Below are positions 34,700 to 44,834 of a DNA stretch of 64,000 nt, piece after piece. Under the pieces are notes generated by a model that saw only the letters and a program-made list of their open reading frames with translations, was not told where the DNA came from and did no database searches. The stretch spans positions 744,001 to 808,000 of the forward strand of contig NZ_JAAVLX010000003.1 in NCBI RefSeq assembly GCF_013114825.1, given 5' to 3'. This stretch comes from Bradyrhizobium australiense (lineage in GTDB: Bacteria; Pseudomonadota; Alphaproteobacteria; Rhizobiales; Xanthobacteraceae). A program made the translations under genes and the position numbers. How positions within the stretch are numbered: position 1 is the stretch's first letter; each line of letters begins with the position of its first letter.

Positions 34700-35622
34700 C
34701 CGCCGCCTCCGGTTTCCCTGATCGTGAAGAGATCCTCAGGCCGGATCACCAGCTCGACGGCAAAACGGACGCCGACGGCGAGTACCAACAGACCGAGCAG
34801 CAGCCGCAAATGTTCGCCGCGGATTTTCTGCCCGGCGCGGGCGCCGAACTGGGCGCCGGTGACACCGCCGACCATCAGGATCAGCGCCAGCACGGCATCG
34901 ACCAGATGATTGGTGACGGCATGCAGCATGGTGGCGAACACCATCGTGACGAGGGTGAGCACCATCGAGGTGCCGATCACGGTCGAGGTCGGCACCCGCA
35001 GAACGTAGATCAACAGCGGCACCAGGATGAAGCCGCCGCCGATGCCCATCACGGCGCCGATAAAGCCGATGACCAAACCGATCACGACGACCGGAATGAT
35101 GGACAGATAGATTTTCGAACGCTTGAAGCGCATCTTCAACGGCAGGCCATGAATCCAGACATGGCTGCCCGGGCGGCGCGTGGTGACTGGACCGCCGCGG
35201 CGGGCCCTTAGCAGCGCCCGCAGGCCTTCCCAGAACATCAGGCCGCCGACGGTGGTCAGCAGGATCACGTAGGACATCGCGATCATGAGATCGAGCTGAC
35301 CGAGCGAGCGTAGCAGCGTGAAGGTCCAGACCCCTAGCGCCGTACCCAAACTGCCGCCGCTCAGCAGCACCAACGCCAGGACCGGATCGATGGCGCGCCG
35401 CCGCCAGTAGGATATCGCGCCGGAGAACGACGACGCCGCTATGTGGCTGGCGACGGAAGCGACCGCGACCGCGGGCGCAATGCCGACGAAGATCAACAGC
35501 GGCGTCATCAGGAAGCCGCCGCCGATCCCGAACATGCCGGAGACGAACCCGACCGCCGCGCCCATCGCCAGGATGAGGAAAATATTGACCGGAATGTCGG
35601 CGATCGGGAGGTAGAGCTGCAC
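34696..35622 (-). CDS. TauE/SafE family sulfite or organosulfonate exporter
   Basis: An exporter of the TauE/SafE type with two GIGGGF-type repeats (GIGGGFLMTPLLIF and GIGGGFILVPLLIY) and about eight membrane helices; 308 residues from the GTG at 35622. The start is uncertain: GTG gives MQLYLPIADIPVNIF, like family starts, while an ATG at 35724 would add a 34-residue charged leader. No ribosome site is clear for either. It is followed by the TIGR02186 gene with a four-base overlap. Sulfur export is inferred from the family. Confidence 0.85.
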   Translation of the reverse strand: MQLYLPIADIPVNIFLILAMGAAVGFVSGMFGIGGGFLMTPLLIFVGIAPAVAVASVASHIAASSFSGAISYWRRRAIDPVLALVLLSGGSLGTALGVWTFTLLRSLGQLDLMIAMSYVILLTTVGGLMFWEGLRALLRARRGGPVTTRRPGSHVWIHGLPLKMRFKRSKIYLSIIPVVVIGLVIGFIGAVMGIGGGFILVPLLIYVLRVPTSTVIGTSMVLTLVTMVFATMLHAVTNHLVDAVLALILMVGGVTGAQFGARAGQKIRGEHLRLLLGLLVLAVGVRFAVELVIRPEDLFTIRETGGGG

Positions 35623-35849
35623 GTGCGTCTGCTTTTTGTAGCTTTGCCGCAAGAGACGGCCGAGGGGCCGCTCGGGGCATGGTTTGTCTTGTATTTTGCC
35701 GGCAGTGGAATCCGGTTCGCCCATGCACCTTTGCGTGCGCAGGGCCGGTTCCCGCGCCTTTGCTTAACTGAATTCGGAAGGATGAGGGACTAAAAATGGC
35801 CGGCAAGGCAAATTTTTGCCGTACGCGACCCCACTCGGCGACCGCAGAC

Positions 35850-36653
35850 TCAGGGCGTTCCGAGCGAGTCGGTGACGAGGTTCATCGCCAAGGCCTGCTT
35901 GGGACTGAGCCAGCGAATGTCCCGGGTCTCGGACATCGCTTCCACGATCGAGGATGAAACCCCCATTTTGGTCATATAGCCCAACACCGCGCCTGATATC
36001 CGCTGGGCCTCTGCGACGGGGTCGTTCACGGGCCTGGTTGTGACAAACCGATGAACGCCCAGTGCCGAGCCCAACACGCCGAAGCGAGTCTTGCCTCCGG
36101 CATAGGCCAGCACGCAGGCGCTGGCGCAGTAACCGGGCTTGATGCGGCCCGAAGCGTCGGCGCTGCCGACCGCGGTCGCTAGCCCCCGCGACCGGATGAT
36201 CTCGCCCATGATCACGGCCTGGTTCAGATCACCGCCGGGAGAGGCCAACAGGACGATGTCACCGGGCGCGAGATTGGCCTGGTCCAGCCTGCTACGAAAC
36301 CAACTCGCCGCGGCGGGGCCGATTGTCCCGCTGACCAATAGGGCGCGGCGCGCCCGGCTCGAACCGTCGAGGTGGAGCCTATCGATCACCTCCGATGTAA
36401 GGCTTGGCGATACGTACTGGTCCTTCCAGTAATGCCAGGCCTCCGGCTGCGACAGGTCCCGGTAGGCGCGAATGCAGACACCGGAAACCAGCAGGATGAA
36501 GATCGCGATCGACCAGAAATGCCGTCTACGGCGGGGCGCCCGGACCGGCGGCGCCGGCGTCTGACCGGGCGGTATGCGCGGCGGCGCGACCGCAGGGCCC
36601 GTCGGCGAGCTGCGGAAACGATTTTCCCCGTCCTGGCTGTCGTCGGCTGACAA
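35850..36653 (-). CDS. Membrane-anchored ClpP-fold protein
   Basis: A 267-residue protein. A Pro-rich cytoplasmic tail (about 1-42) ends at one membrane helix (HFWSIAIFILLVSGVCIRAY, about 45-64); the rest faces the periplasm and has the ClpP/crotonase-like pattern: DIVLLASPGGDLNQAVIMGEII, then PGYCASACVLAYAGGKTRFGVLGSALGVHRF with Ser and His in the ClpP positions. The start is TTG, set by AGAGGA five bases before. Related to the secreted protein at 7029. Activity unproven. Its neighbours do not explain its job. Confidence 0.78.
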   Translation of the reverse strand: MSADDSQDGENRFRSSPTGPAVAPPRIPPGQTPAPPVRAPRRRRHFWSIAIFILLVSGVCIRAYRDLSQPEAWHYWKDQYVSPSLTSEVIDRLHLDGSSRARRALLVSGTIGPAAASWFRSRLDQANLAPGDIVLLASPGGDLNQAVIMGEIIRSRGLATAVGSADASGRIKPGYCASACVLAYAGGKTRFGVLGSALGVHRFVTTRPVNDPVAEAQRISGAVLGYMTKMGVSSSIVEAMSETRDIRWLSPKQALAMNLVTDSLGTP

Positions 36654-36756
36654 TCGATCCTCTTCGCAAGCCGGACCCGTTCAGGATCAGGCTGACCCGA
36701 ACCATTATAGATATGGATGAGGATATGGCGGCGAGGCCGCGGCATCGCAACCAGTC

Positions 36757-39700
36757 TTAGTGAACGGCGGCGGTGCGCTTGGTCGCAGCCGGCTTGGCGG
36801 CGGGCTTGCCGGGGGCCGCTGCGGGCGCTGAATCCCAGCCGCCGGCGGGTAATGCCACGTTGACGGCCTCTTCGGGCTGCGGCTCCACGGTGAAGGTCTG
36901 GATCGCGAGCCTCGCTGCCGCCAGCGACTGAGCGTCGAGGCGCTTGGCGATATCGTCGCGCTTGCGGCCGGCATCGGCATCACCCTGCGCGGCTGCGAGG
37001 CTGAACCATTTGAAGGATTCGGCGAGGTTCTGTTCAACGCCGATGCCGCGGGCATAGAGAATGCCGAGGTTGAACTGGCTGTCGGCGACGCCGCGATCGG
37101 CGGCTTTGCGGAACCAGAGCGACGCGCTCTTGTAATTGGCGCCTTTGCCACCGCCATCGGCATCGAGCACGGCCAGATTATGCATCGCCTTGGCGCTGCC
37201 GCGTTCGGCCGCCTGCAGGTAATAACGCCGCGCGATATCGACGTCCTTTTTCACGCTCAGGCCCTTCTCGTAGAAGGTGCCGAGCCGGAACAGCGCTGGC
37301 ACCACGCCGGCCTGCGCCGCGCGGTCGTACCATTTGGCAGCCTCGTCGAGATTGGGGGCGACGCCCTTGCCTTCGGCAAAGCGCACGCCGACCTCGTAAG
37401 CCGCGGTCGGATCGCCTTTCAGCGCGGCGGCACGCAGCACCGGGCCGCCGATACCGTCAGGCAACCGCTCGCTCGGCGGCACCGCGATCATCGCAAGCTT
37501 GCCGCCGCCGGCCGGCATCGCCTGAATCGCGCCGGTGATATCGCTGGCCGCAACCGGGGATGCCGCGGCCTGCGGCGGGACCACGATCCGCGCGCCGTCC
37601 AGCGTGTTCGGTGCGGAAGAATTGTTCGACTGCTTCTCAACCGGCGTCGGCGAGATCATCGAGGGCGCCGGTGCCGCGGGCATTGCGGGTGCGGGCCTCG
37701 AGCTGCTCTCCGCCGGTGCGGGGGCCTGCGCCGGTGGGGTCGGCTCGCTGGACTGCTCCATCATCGGCAGTTGCAGCACGCTGCCGCTATCGAGCAGCGT
37801 CATCGCCATCTTGAAGGTGCCGAGCACGATCACGACCACGCTCGCGCCGACCAGCAGCGAGCGGATCTTGGAGGAAATGTTCGAGGCGTTCTTGTCGTCG
37901 GCCTTGGCCTTGTCGCCGCCCTTGTCCTTGAGCACGGCCTTCGCAGCCGAACGTCCGGCTTTCTCGGGCGGGGGCGCCGCGGCTGCGGCCTGCGCGGCGC
38001 GTCGCGCGGCGGCAATGAAGCTCGACGAACTGACCGGCTCCTTCGGCCCGGACGCAATCTCGCTGATCGCGTTTTGGGAAGCAGCGATCCGTTCCGACGG
38101 CGAAGACATGCGCGCGGGCGGCCGCGTGCCCGGCTCGAGCGGATGATCCGGCGGCAATTCCGGCGCGATCGCCGCGCGCGGTGCTGATGCATGCGGCTCC
38201 AGGATTTCGCTGATCGCCCGCGGCGGCAATGGCGGCGCGACCGGCGCGGCCGGCTGCACGGCATGGAATTCGCGCGGGGCGGCGTCGAAATGTCCTTGAG
38301 GATATTCTTGCAGCGCAGCCGGATTCGGCAATTCCGGTTTCGGCGGCGCCAAAGGCTGCATCACAGACTGCGTCGAGGGCTGCGCCAGGGGCGGCGTAAA
38401 GGCCTGCGGCGGCGTCGCCGCGCGCGGGGCCTCGTCGCGAGCCTCTAGCGGCGCCCGGGCGGGCTGTGGCGCGGCCGGCGCGGCGCGAACCCCGCGCAGA
38501 TCGCCTTCAATCGTCGACAGGCGATCGACCACATGGCCGAGCGTGTTGTGAACGGTCTCCAGCGAGTCCTGGGTGCGGCGGTCGGTTTCCGACTGGCTGA
38601 AGCGGATGTCGGACAGTTCGCGCTTGACCAGATCGACGATGCCGGCGTCCGTCGGTGCTGCCGCGCTGCCGGAATTGCGGTTGGAATCGGCGAGTGCGAC
38701 CAGGCTGGCGTGCTGACGTTCGAGAGAACGCAGAATGTCGTGCAGGCCTTCCTCGACCCGTCCGAGGTCGATGCTGGGTGCGGCGGAACGATCGTTGGAG
38801 GCTTCCAGGCGCTCCAGCAGATACGAGACGCGCTGTTCGAGATGAGCAAATGCCGACGCATTGTCGTTGCCGACCGGCATGCGGTCGAGCCGCTCCGACA
38901 GCGAGCGCAGCGCGTTTTCGACATATTCCGAATTCTCGCTTGCGGCCGGCGGCTGCCGGGATTCCAGCGTCGAGGTCAGCGCGGCCAAGCGCTGTTCGAG
39001 AAGCCCGAAGGCATCGCTGTTGCCGTCGAAGCGGGAAAGCTGGTCGACCTTGGCCGACAGCGTATGCACGTCGTCGGCGAGCCGGGCCAGCGCGTCGTTG
39101 GAGGCGACGTTGGAGACGATTCCGCGCAGCGCTGCGATCGCGCTTTCGAGCTGCTGCACCGTCGACGGATCGTCGTTCGAGCGCAGGATCAGGTCGAGCT
39201 TGGCGCCGAGGTTGCGGATCGCCTCGTCATAGCCGGTGAGCTGCTCGGCCGGCGTTAGCGAGCGCAGCGCTTCGCGGATTTCGCCGAGGGCGCGCTCGAT
39301 ATTGGCCAGCATCTGGCCGTCGGTGCTGTTGTGTCTGTTATCGTCGATGCGGCGGGACAGCGAGCGGATTTCGTTCTCGAGCGATTCGATCTCCCGGCGC
39401 GGCACCGCCTCAGTGATGGCCTGACGGATTTCGGCAAGTTCGCTGCGGAATGCCGCGATCGACTGCTCGATATGGTCGGGACGCTGCAGCGCCTCGATCT
39501 GGCTCGTGATCTTGATCAGGTGCTGTTCGAGCGAAGAAAAGTCCGGCCCTGCAGGCGCGGGCTGCGCAGAATGAGGCTGGGCGGCCGAAGCCGTCGGCGC
39601 GGCATAGCGCGGCGGGACCTGGCGCGGCGGCGGGCTGTCGAGTTCGTTCTGGCGCGCGGCGATTTCGGCGATCGCAAAATCCATCGACGCCTGGCTGAGC

Positions 39701-40149
39701 GGCGGCGCGGGACGATAGACCTGGGCTGCTGCACGCTCGACCATCTCGGTCTGACGCTGCCTTTCCTGCATCTGGGCTTGACGCGCCGGCGCGGGATTCG
39801 AAATCTGAGACAGCCGCGCATCGAGACGCGAAATGGCTTCGTTGAGCTGGCGGGCCACCGTCGGCTCGCCGCGGACGGCTTCGCCGCGGGCTGCAGGCCG
39901 CGAAATCTGCTCGATCTGCTTTGTGATTGAGTCCAGCCGCTGGTGAATGTCGGCAACATCGGGGATCTGCCGGCTCGGCATCGCCGATGCCCTGTCGGAA
40001 GGCGCGCCGAAACTCGGCGGGGCCGGTTCGCCGATGGTGGAATTGAGCCAGTCGTTCAGTGACATGCCGGCGCGGCGCGCAGCCGCCTCAGCCCTGTCGC
40101 GGATGGATGGATCGATGCCGTCAACACTCCACGATACGCGCGAATTCAT
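36757..40149 (-). CDS. PodJ-like cell polarity protein with Sel1 repeats
   Basis: An 1130-residue protein. The N-terminus (MNSRVSWSVDGIDPSIRDRAEAAARRAGMSLNDWL) resembles a ribbon-helix-helix plug, followed by long coiled-coil and Pro/Ala-rich regions (to about 760). One membrane helix (about 762-784, LLVGASVVVIVLGTFKMAMTLL) divides it, and a periplasmic part has four Sel1-type repeats (about 905-1070; KYDAAAKWYDRAAQAG-like units). No peptidoglycan-binding domain is present at the end, unlike Caulobacter PodJ. In PodJ-type proteins the cytoplasmic coils recruit polar factors. It is a single gene; no regulatory site is evident. Confidence 0.88.
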   Translation of the reverse strand: MNSRVSWSVDGIDPSIRDRAEAAARRAGMSLNDWLNSTIGEPAPPSFGAPSDRASAMPSRQIPDVADIHQRLDSITKQIEQISRPAARGEAVRGEPTVARQLNEAISRLDARLSQISNPAPARQAQMQERQRQTEMVERAAAQVYRPAPPLSQASMDFAIAEIAARQNELDSPPPRQVPPRYAAPTASAAQPHSAQPAPAGPDFSSLEQHLIKITSQIEALQRPDHIEQSIAAFRSELAEIRQAITEAVPRREIESLENEIRSLSRRIDDNRHNSTDGQMLANIERALGEIREALRSLTPAEQLTGYDEAIRNLGAKLDLILRSNDDPSTVQQLESAIAALRGIVSNVASNDALARLADDVHTLSAKVDQLSRFDGNSDAFGLLEQRLAALTSTLESRQPPAASENSEYVENALRSLSERLDRMPVGNDNASAFAHLEQRVSYLLERLEASNDRSAAPSIDLGRVEEGLHDILRSLERQHASLVALADSNRNSGSAAAPTDAGIVDLVKRELSDIRFSQSETDRRTQDSLETVHNTLGHVVDRLSTIEGDLRGVRAAPAAPQPARAPLEARDEAPRAATPPQAFTPPLAQPSTQSVMQPLAPPKPELPNPAALQEYPQGHFDAAPREFHAVQPAAPVAPPLPPRAISEILEPHASAPRAAIAPELPPDHPLEPGTRPPARMSSPSERIAASQNAISEIASGPKEPVSSSSFIAAARRAAQAAAAAPPPEKAGRSAAKAVLKDKGGDKAKADDKNASNISSKIRSLLVGASVVVIVLGTFKMAMTLLDSGSVLQLPMMEQSSEPTPPAQAPAPAESSSRPAPAMPAAPAPSMISPTPVEKQSNNSSAPNTLDGARIVVPPQAAASPVAASDITGAIQAMPAGGGKLAMIAVPPSERLPDGIGGPVLRAAALKGDPTAAYEVGVRFAEGKGVAPNLDEAAKWYDRAAQAGVVPALFRLGTFYEKGLSVKKDVDIARRYYLQAAERGSAKAMHNLAVLDADGGGKGANYKSASLWFRKAADRGVADSQFNLGILYARGIGVEQNLAESFKWFSLAAAQGDADAGRKRDDIAKRLDAQSLAAARLAIQTFTVEPQPEEAVNVALPAGGWDSAPAAAPGKPAAKPAATKRTAAVH

Positions 40150-40339
40150 GCTCTCGTCCGGTTCCGCTACGGCGCCCCACCTGCGCCATCAACCTCCCCG
40201 CGCGTCCCACCGAAGAGACAATCGTATTTTCGCGCAGGTCGCCTGCCTCGGAACTGACTTTTTCCGGTTACGGTAAAGAACGGGTTAAGGAATGGGACCG
40301 ACGGCCCCAAAAGTTACCAGGAGGCCAAATCGGCCGGCG

Positions 40340-40936
40340 TTAGACGTTGTTTTCGCGCTTGTTGTCCTCGATGGATACGATGTTGCTCCGCTCCGCTCCG
40401 GAGGACAGCGCGGACAATGCCTCGATCGCCTCTTCGCACCATTCCGCCACGGCGCGCTCGTGGCTCAGGCCGATGCGAAGTCCGAGCAATTTGCCGACGT
40501 CGGCCGGCGGCGCCGTGCCGTCCGGGAATCGCTTGTTGAGCAGGCGTTCGTAGCGGGCGAAACGGTCGCGGTGATGTTCCAGCCGCGCCATCAGGTCGGT
40601 GCGCAACGGTTCGACGTCGACATTGTCTAGCGCATAGAGCCGGACCAGCAGGTCGTCCTTGATCGAGGCCGGAACGCTCGGCCGCGCCGCCCAGTGCCGG
40701 AGCGCGGCGCGGCCCTCCGGCGTAAGCGTATAGACCAGCTTGTTGGGCTTGCCGGACTGCACCACCTCGCGGCCCTGGATGTGGCCGCGGTCGCGAAGCT
40801 TGGTGAGCTCGCGATAAATCTGCTGGTGGTCGGCCTTCCAGAAGAATCCAATGGAGTTGTCGAATGTCTTGGCGAGCTCGTAGCCCGTCATCGGACGTTC
40901 GGTCAGACAGGCAAGGATCGCGTCACCAAGCGCCAA
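40340..40936 (-). CDS. PadR family transcriptional regulator
   Basis: A 198-residue PadR regulator. The N-terminal winged helix is LGDAILACLTERPMTGYELAKTFDNSIGFFWKADHQQIYRELTKLRD and the C-terminal part is the dimerising helix region. The TTG at 40936 is preferred: CGGGAGG stands seven bases before it, and PadR proteins commonly begin MALGDAI. The ATG at 40954 has no ribosome site. Its promoter region holds the two palindromes at 40972-41005. It is divergent from the SnoaL-like gene at 41062, which it probably controls together with itself. Confidence 0.87.
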   Translation of the reverse strand: MALGDAILACLTERPMTGYELAKTFDNSIGFFWKADHQQIYRELTKLRDRGHIQGREVVQSGKPNKLVYTLTPEGRAALRHWAARPSVPASIKDDLLVRLYALDNVDVEPLRTDLMARLEHHRDRFARYERLLNKRFPDGTAPPADVGKLLGLRIGLSHERAVAEWCEEAIEALSALSSGAERSNIVSIEDNKRENNV

Positions 40937-40971
40937 GACGCCAGCCTCCCGCATTTATTGTGATTTGACAT

Positions 40972-41005
40972 TATGCATAAAGTTGCATATGCGTCAACGC
41001 GCATA
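40972..41005. promoter_or_regulatory. Candidate PadR operator: two 6-6-6 palindromes in tandem
   Basis: TATGCA-N6-TGCATA (40972-40989) is followed by TATGCG-N6-CGCATA (40988-41005), overlapping by two bases and 16 bp from each other centre to centre. Both have the same 18-bp plan. They sit between the PadR and SnoaL-like genes, 18-36 bases upstream of the PadR ATG region. PadR proteins are known to bind ATGC-type inverted repeats, so this is a good operator candidate. Confidence 0.7.
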
Positions 41006-41061
41006 AGCCGGAGAGAGGTCCATTCCCCGGTGCCCAGCCCGTCATCGCCCGCACAGGAAAC

Positions 41062-41451
41062 ATGATGACCATGAGCGGCCTCGACAAGTGGTACGGCTAC
41101 ATGAAGTCCCATGACACCGCGGCGCTGTGGGATCTGTTGCATCCGGACGCGATCTTCGAAAGCCCCGTTGTCCACACGCCGCAGCGCGGACGCGACATCA
41201 CCTTCAAATATCTGGCGAGCGCCGAGAAGGTGCTCGGCGGTCCCGGCTTCAAATACACAGGCGAATGGCGCAGCTCGAACGGCGCGGTCCTCGAATTCGA
41301 AAGCGAGATCGAGGGCATCAAGATCAACGGCGTCGACATCATCACCTTCAGCGATGACGGTAAGATCACGCACTTCAAGGTGATGGTCCGTCCGCTGAAG
41401 GGAATCAATCTGCTGCACCGCTTGATGGGGGAGCAACTCGCCAAGCAGTGA
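41062..41451 (+). CDS. SnoaL-like / NTF2-fold protein
   Basis: A 129-residue protein of the SnoaL-like group: N-terminal WYGYMKSHDTAALWDLLHPDAIFESPVV and a C-terminal FSDDGKITHFKVMVRPLKGIN. An AGGAAAC stands just before the three ATGs at 41062, 41065 and 41071; the exact start is not settled. Divergent from PadR and close to its palindromes, so it is probably the regulator's target. Function unknown. Confidence 0.8.
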   Translation: MMTMSGLDKWYGYMKSHDTAALWDLLHPDAIFESPVVHTPQRGRDITFKYLASAEKVLGGPGFKYTGEWRSSNGAVLEFESEIEGIKINGVDIITFSDDGKITHFKVMVRPLKGINLLHRLMGEQLAKQ

Positions 41452-41528
41452 AGGCCCGCAACCTCCGGCGCCGTTATGGCGCAATGGCTGTCCGGATATT
41501 TGCTGGCCCCGCTCACTCCCTAGGACTG

Positions 41529-41555
41529 CCGGAACGCGATAAGGTCTCGTTCCGG
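41529..41555. other. 8-bp inverted repeat upstream of fadE
   Basis: CCGGAACG (41529-41536) and CGTTCCGG (41548-41555) form a perfect 8-bp inverted repeat 65 bases before the fadE ATG. It could be a binding site for a fatty-acid regulator, but no factor is identified and it could be incidental. Confidence 0.3.
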
Positions 41556-41619
41556 GACCGCCACGATGAATTTCATTCAAACGCCTTCGCCACCTTTTTG
41601 CCCTTGCCGGGAGAACATC

Positions 41620-43410
41620 ATGCCGATCTACAAAGCCCCTGTGGAAGACGTCACCTTCCTGCTCAACGACGTGTTCCAGATCGATCGCTACGACAATTTG
41701 CCCGGCTTCACCGACGCCTCCGTCGATGTGCGCGAGGCGATTTTGGGCGAAGCCGCAAAACTTTCCGAAGAGGTGCTGCAGCCGCTCAACCGTGTCGGCG
41801 ATCTCGAAGGCTGCAAGCGGCATGACGACGGCTCGGTGACGACGCCGAAAGGGTTCAAGGAGGCATTCAAGCAGGTGGCCGAAGGCGGCTGGCTCGGTCT
41901 GTCGGCTCCGGCGGAATATGGCGGGCAGGGGCTGCCGGTGACGCTGAGTCAGGTGGTTACCGAATTCCAGAGCGCGGCCAACATGGCGTTCTCGATGTAT
42001 GGCGGCCTGACCATGGGCGCGACCGCGGCGCTCTTGGTGCACGGCAAGCCCGAGCAGAAGAAGATGTTCGTGCCGAAGATGGTGGCGGGCGAGTGGACCG
42101 GCACCATGAATCTCACGGAGCCGCAATGCGGCACGGACCTCGGCCTGTTGCGCACCAAGGCGGTCAAGCAGGCAGACGGCAGCTACAAGATATCAGGCAC
42201 CAAGATATTCATCTCGTCGGGCGAGCACGACCTCGCCGAGAACATCATCCATCTGGTGCTGGCGCGCATCGAAGGCGCTCCCGCCGGCATCAAGGGCGTG
42301 TCGCTGTTCGTGGTGCCGAAGGTGCTGGTCAATGCTGACGGCTCGCTGGGCGCGCGCAACGGCGTGTCCTGCGGCTCGATCGAGCACAAGATGGGCATTC
42401 ACGGCAATTCCACCTGCGTTATGAACTACGACAACGCCACCGGCTGGCTGATCGGCGAAGAGAACAAGGGCATGCAGGGCATGTTCGTGATGATGAACGA
42501 GGCCCGCCTCGGCGTCGCCGTGCAGGGCCTCGCACAATCTGAGGTCGCCTATCAGAACGCCGTCGCCTACGCGCGCGAGCGCCTGCAGGGCCGCTCACTC
42601 ACGGGTGCCAAGGAGCCTGAGAAGCCGGCCGATCCAATCATTGTGCATCCGGATGTTCGCCGCGTGCTGCTCACCATCCGCGCCTTCAACGAGGCGGCGC
42701 GCGCCATGGTGGTGTGGACCGCGCTGAAGAGCGACGTCGCCCATCGCTCCTCGGACCCGAAGGATCGAGAGGCCGCCGACGACCATATGGGCCTGATGAC
42801 GCCGGTCATGAAGGGCGTGATGACCGACGTCGGATTCTCCAATGCGGTGCTGGCACAGCAGATGTATGGCGGCCACGGCTATATCGCCGAACACGGCATG
42901 GAGCAGTTCGTGCGCGATGCGCGCATCGCCATGCTCTATGAGGGCGCCAATGGCATCCAGGCGCTCGATCTGGTCGGCCGCAAGCTGCCGCGGAACGGCG
43001 GCCGCGCCGTGATGGCGTTCTTTGCCGAAGTGGGCTCCTTCGCCAAGGAGCACGGCGGCGACGAGGCGATGAAGCCGTTCGTTGCGCCGCTCTCGACCGC
43101 GCTCGGCCATTTGCAACAGGCCACCGGCTGGCTGATGCAGAACGCGCTGACAAAACCCGACAATGCCGGTGCCGCCGCCACCGATTACATGCAATTGTTC
43201 GGCCTCGTCGCCTTCGCCTACATGTGGGCGCGGATGGCAAAGGTGGCGCAGGACAAGATTGCGGCCAGTGGCGCAACCCCCTATCTCAGCACCAAGCTGG
43301 TGACCGGCCGCTTCTTCATGGAGCGGATGTTGCCGGAAACCTTGGTCCATCTTGCGCGGATCCAGACCGGATGCGCCACCACCATGGAATTGGCGGCGGA
43401 AGCGTTCTGA
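41620..43410 (+). CDS. fadE: Acyl-CoA dehydrogenase (FadE-like)
   Basis: A 596-residue acyl-CoA dehydrogenase with the extra C-terminal domain (AcylCoA_dehyd_C) usual in bacterial long-chain enzymes. It oxidises acyl-CoA to enoyl-CoA in beta-oxidation. Key parts are MNLTEPQCGTDLGLLRTKA (FAD/substrate loop), GVSLFVVPK, KMGIHGNSTCVM, and MYEGANGIQALDLVGRKL near residue 440, where the catalytic Glu lies. The ATG at 41620 has GGGAGA upstream; a frame beginning at 41566 is not preferred. It starts the fadE-fadA-fadB run. Confidence 0.92.
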   Translation: MPIYKAPVEDVTFLLNDVFQIDRYDNLPGFTDASVDVREAILGEAAKLSEEVLQPLNRVGDLEGCKRHDDGSVTTPKGFKEAFKQVAEGGWLGLSAPAEYGGQGLPVTLSQVVTEFQSAANMAFSMYGGLTMGATAALLVHGKPEQKKMFVPKMVAGEWTGTMNLTEPQCGTDLGLLRTKAVKQADGSYKISGTKIFISSGEHDLAENIIHLVLARIEGAPAGIKGVSLFVVPKVLVNADGSLGARNGVSCGSIEHKMGIHGNSTCVMNYDNATGWLIGEENKGMQGMFVMMNEARLGVAVQGLAQSEVAYQNAVAYARERLQGRSLTGAKEPEKPADPIIVHPDVRRVLLTIRAFNEAARAMVVWTALKSDVAHRSSDPKDREAADDHMGLMTPVMKGVMTDVGFSNAVLAQQMYGGHGYIAEHGMEQFVRDARIAMLYEGANGIQALDLVGRKLPRNGGRAVMAFFAEVGSFAKEHGGDEAMKPFVAPLSTALGHLQQATGWLMQNALTKPDNAGAAATDYMQLFGLVAFAYMWARMAKVAQDKIAASGATPYLSTKLVTGRFFMERMLPETLVHLARIQTGCATTMELAAEAF

Positions 43411-43472
43411 TTTTTCGACGTTTCCCGTTCGATCTGCCTATAATATTATGATCCTCATACCAGGAGGGCGTC

Positions 43473-44681
<1,209 letters not shown>

Positions 44682-44686
44682 CTGCC

Positions 44687-44774
44687 GTAGGGTGGGCAAA
44701 GCGAAGCGTGCCCACCACAGAATTCTCCGCAAGCGATGGTGGGCATGGGGCAAGCGCGCCTTTGCCGACCTTAC
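44687..44774. repeat. GTAGGGTGGGCAAAGCGAAG hairpin repeat, copy 1
   Basis: Left GTAGGGTGGGCAAAGCGAAG and right CAAGCGCGCCTTTGCCGACCTTAC are loosely inverted, with GTGCCCACC / GATGGTGGGCA inner stems. The second copy is at 51701. It sits between fadA and fadB, a gap where the operon could be interrupted or still be one transcript. Confidence 0.8.
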
Positions 44775-44834
44775 AAAATCCGAGACACAACTGCCGCGCC
44801 TGACGTCGGCCGCCGGCATCGAGGGAGCAACAAA

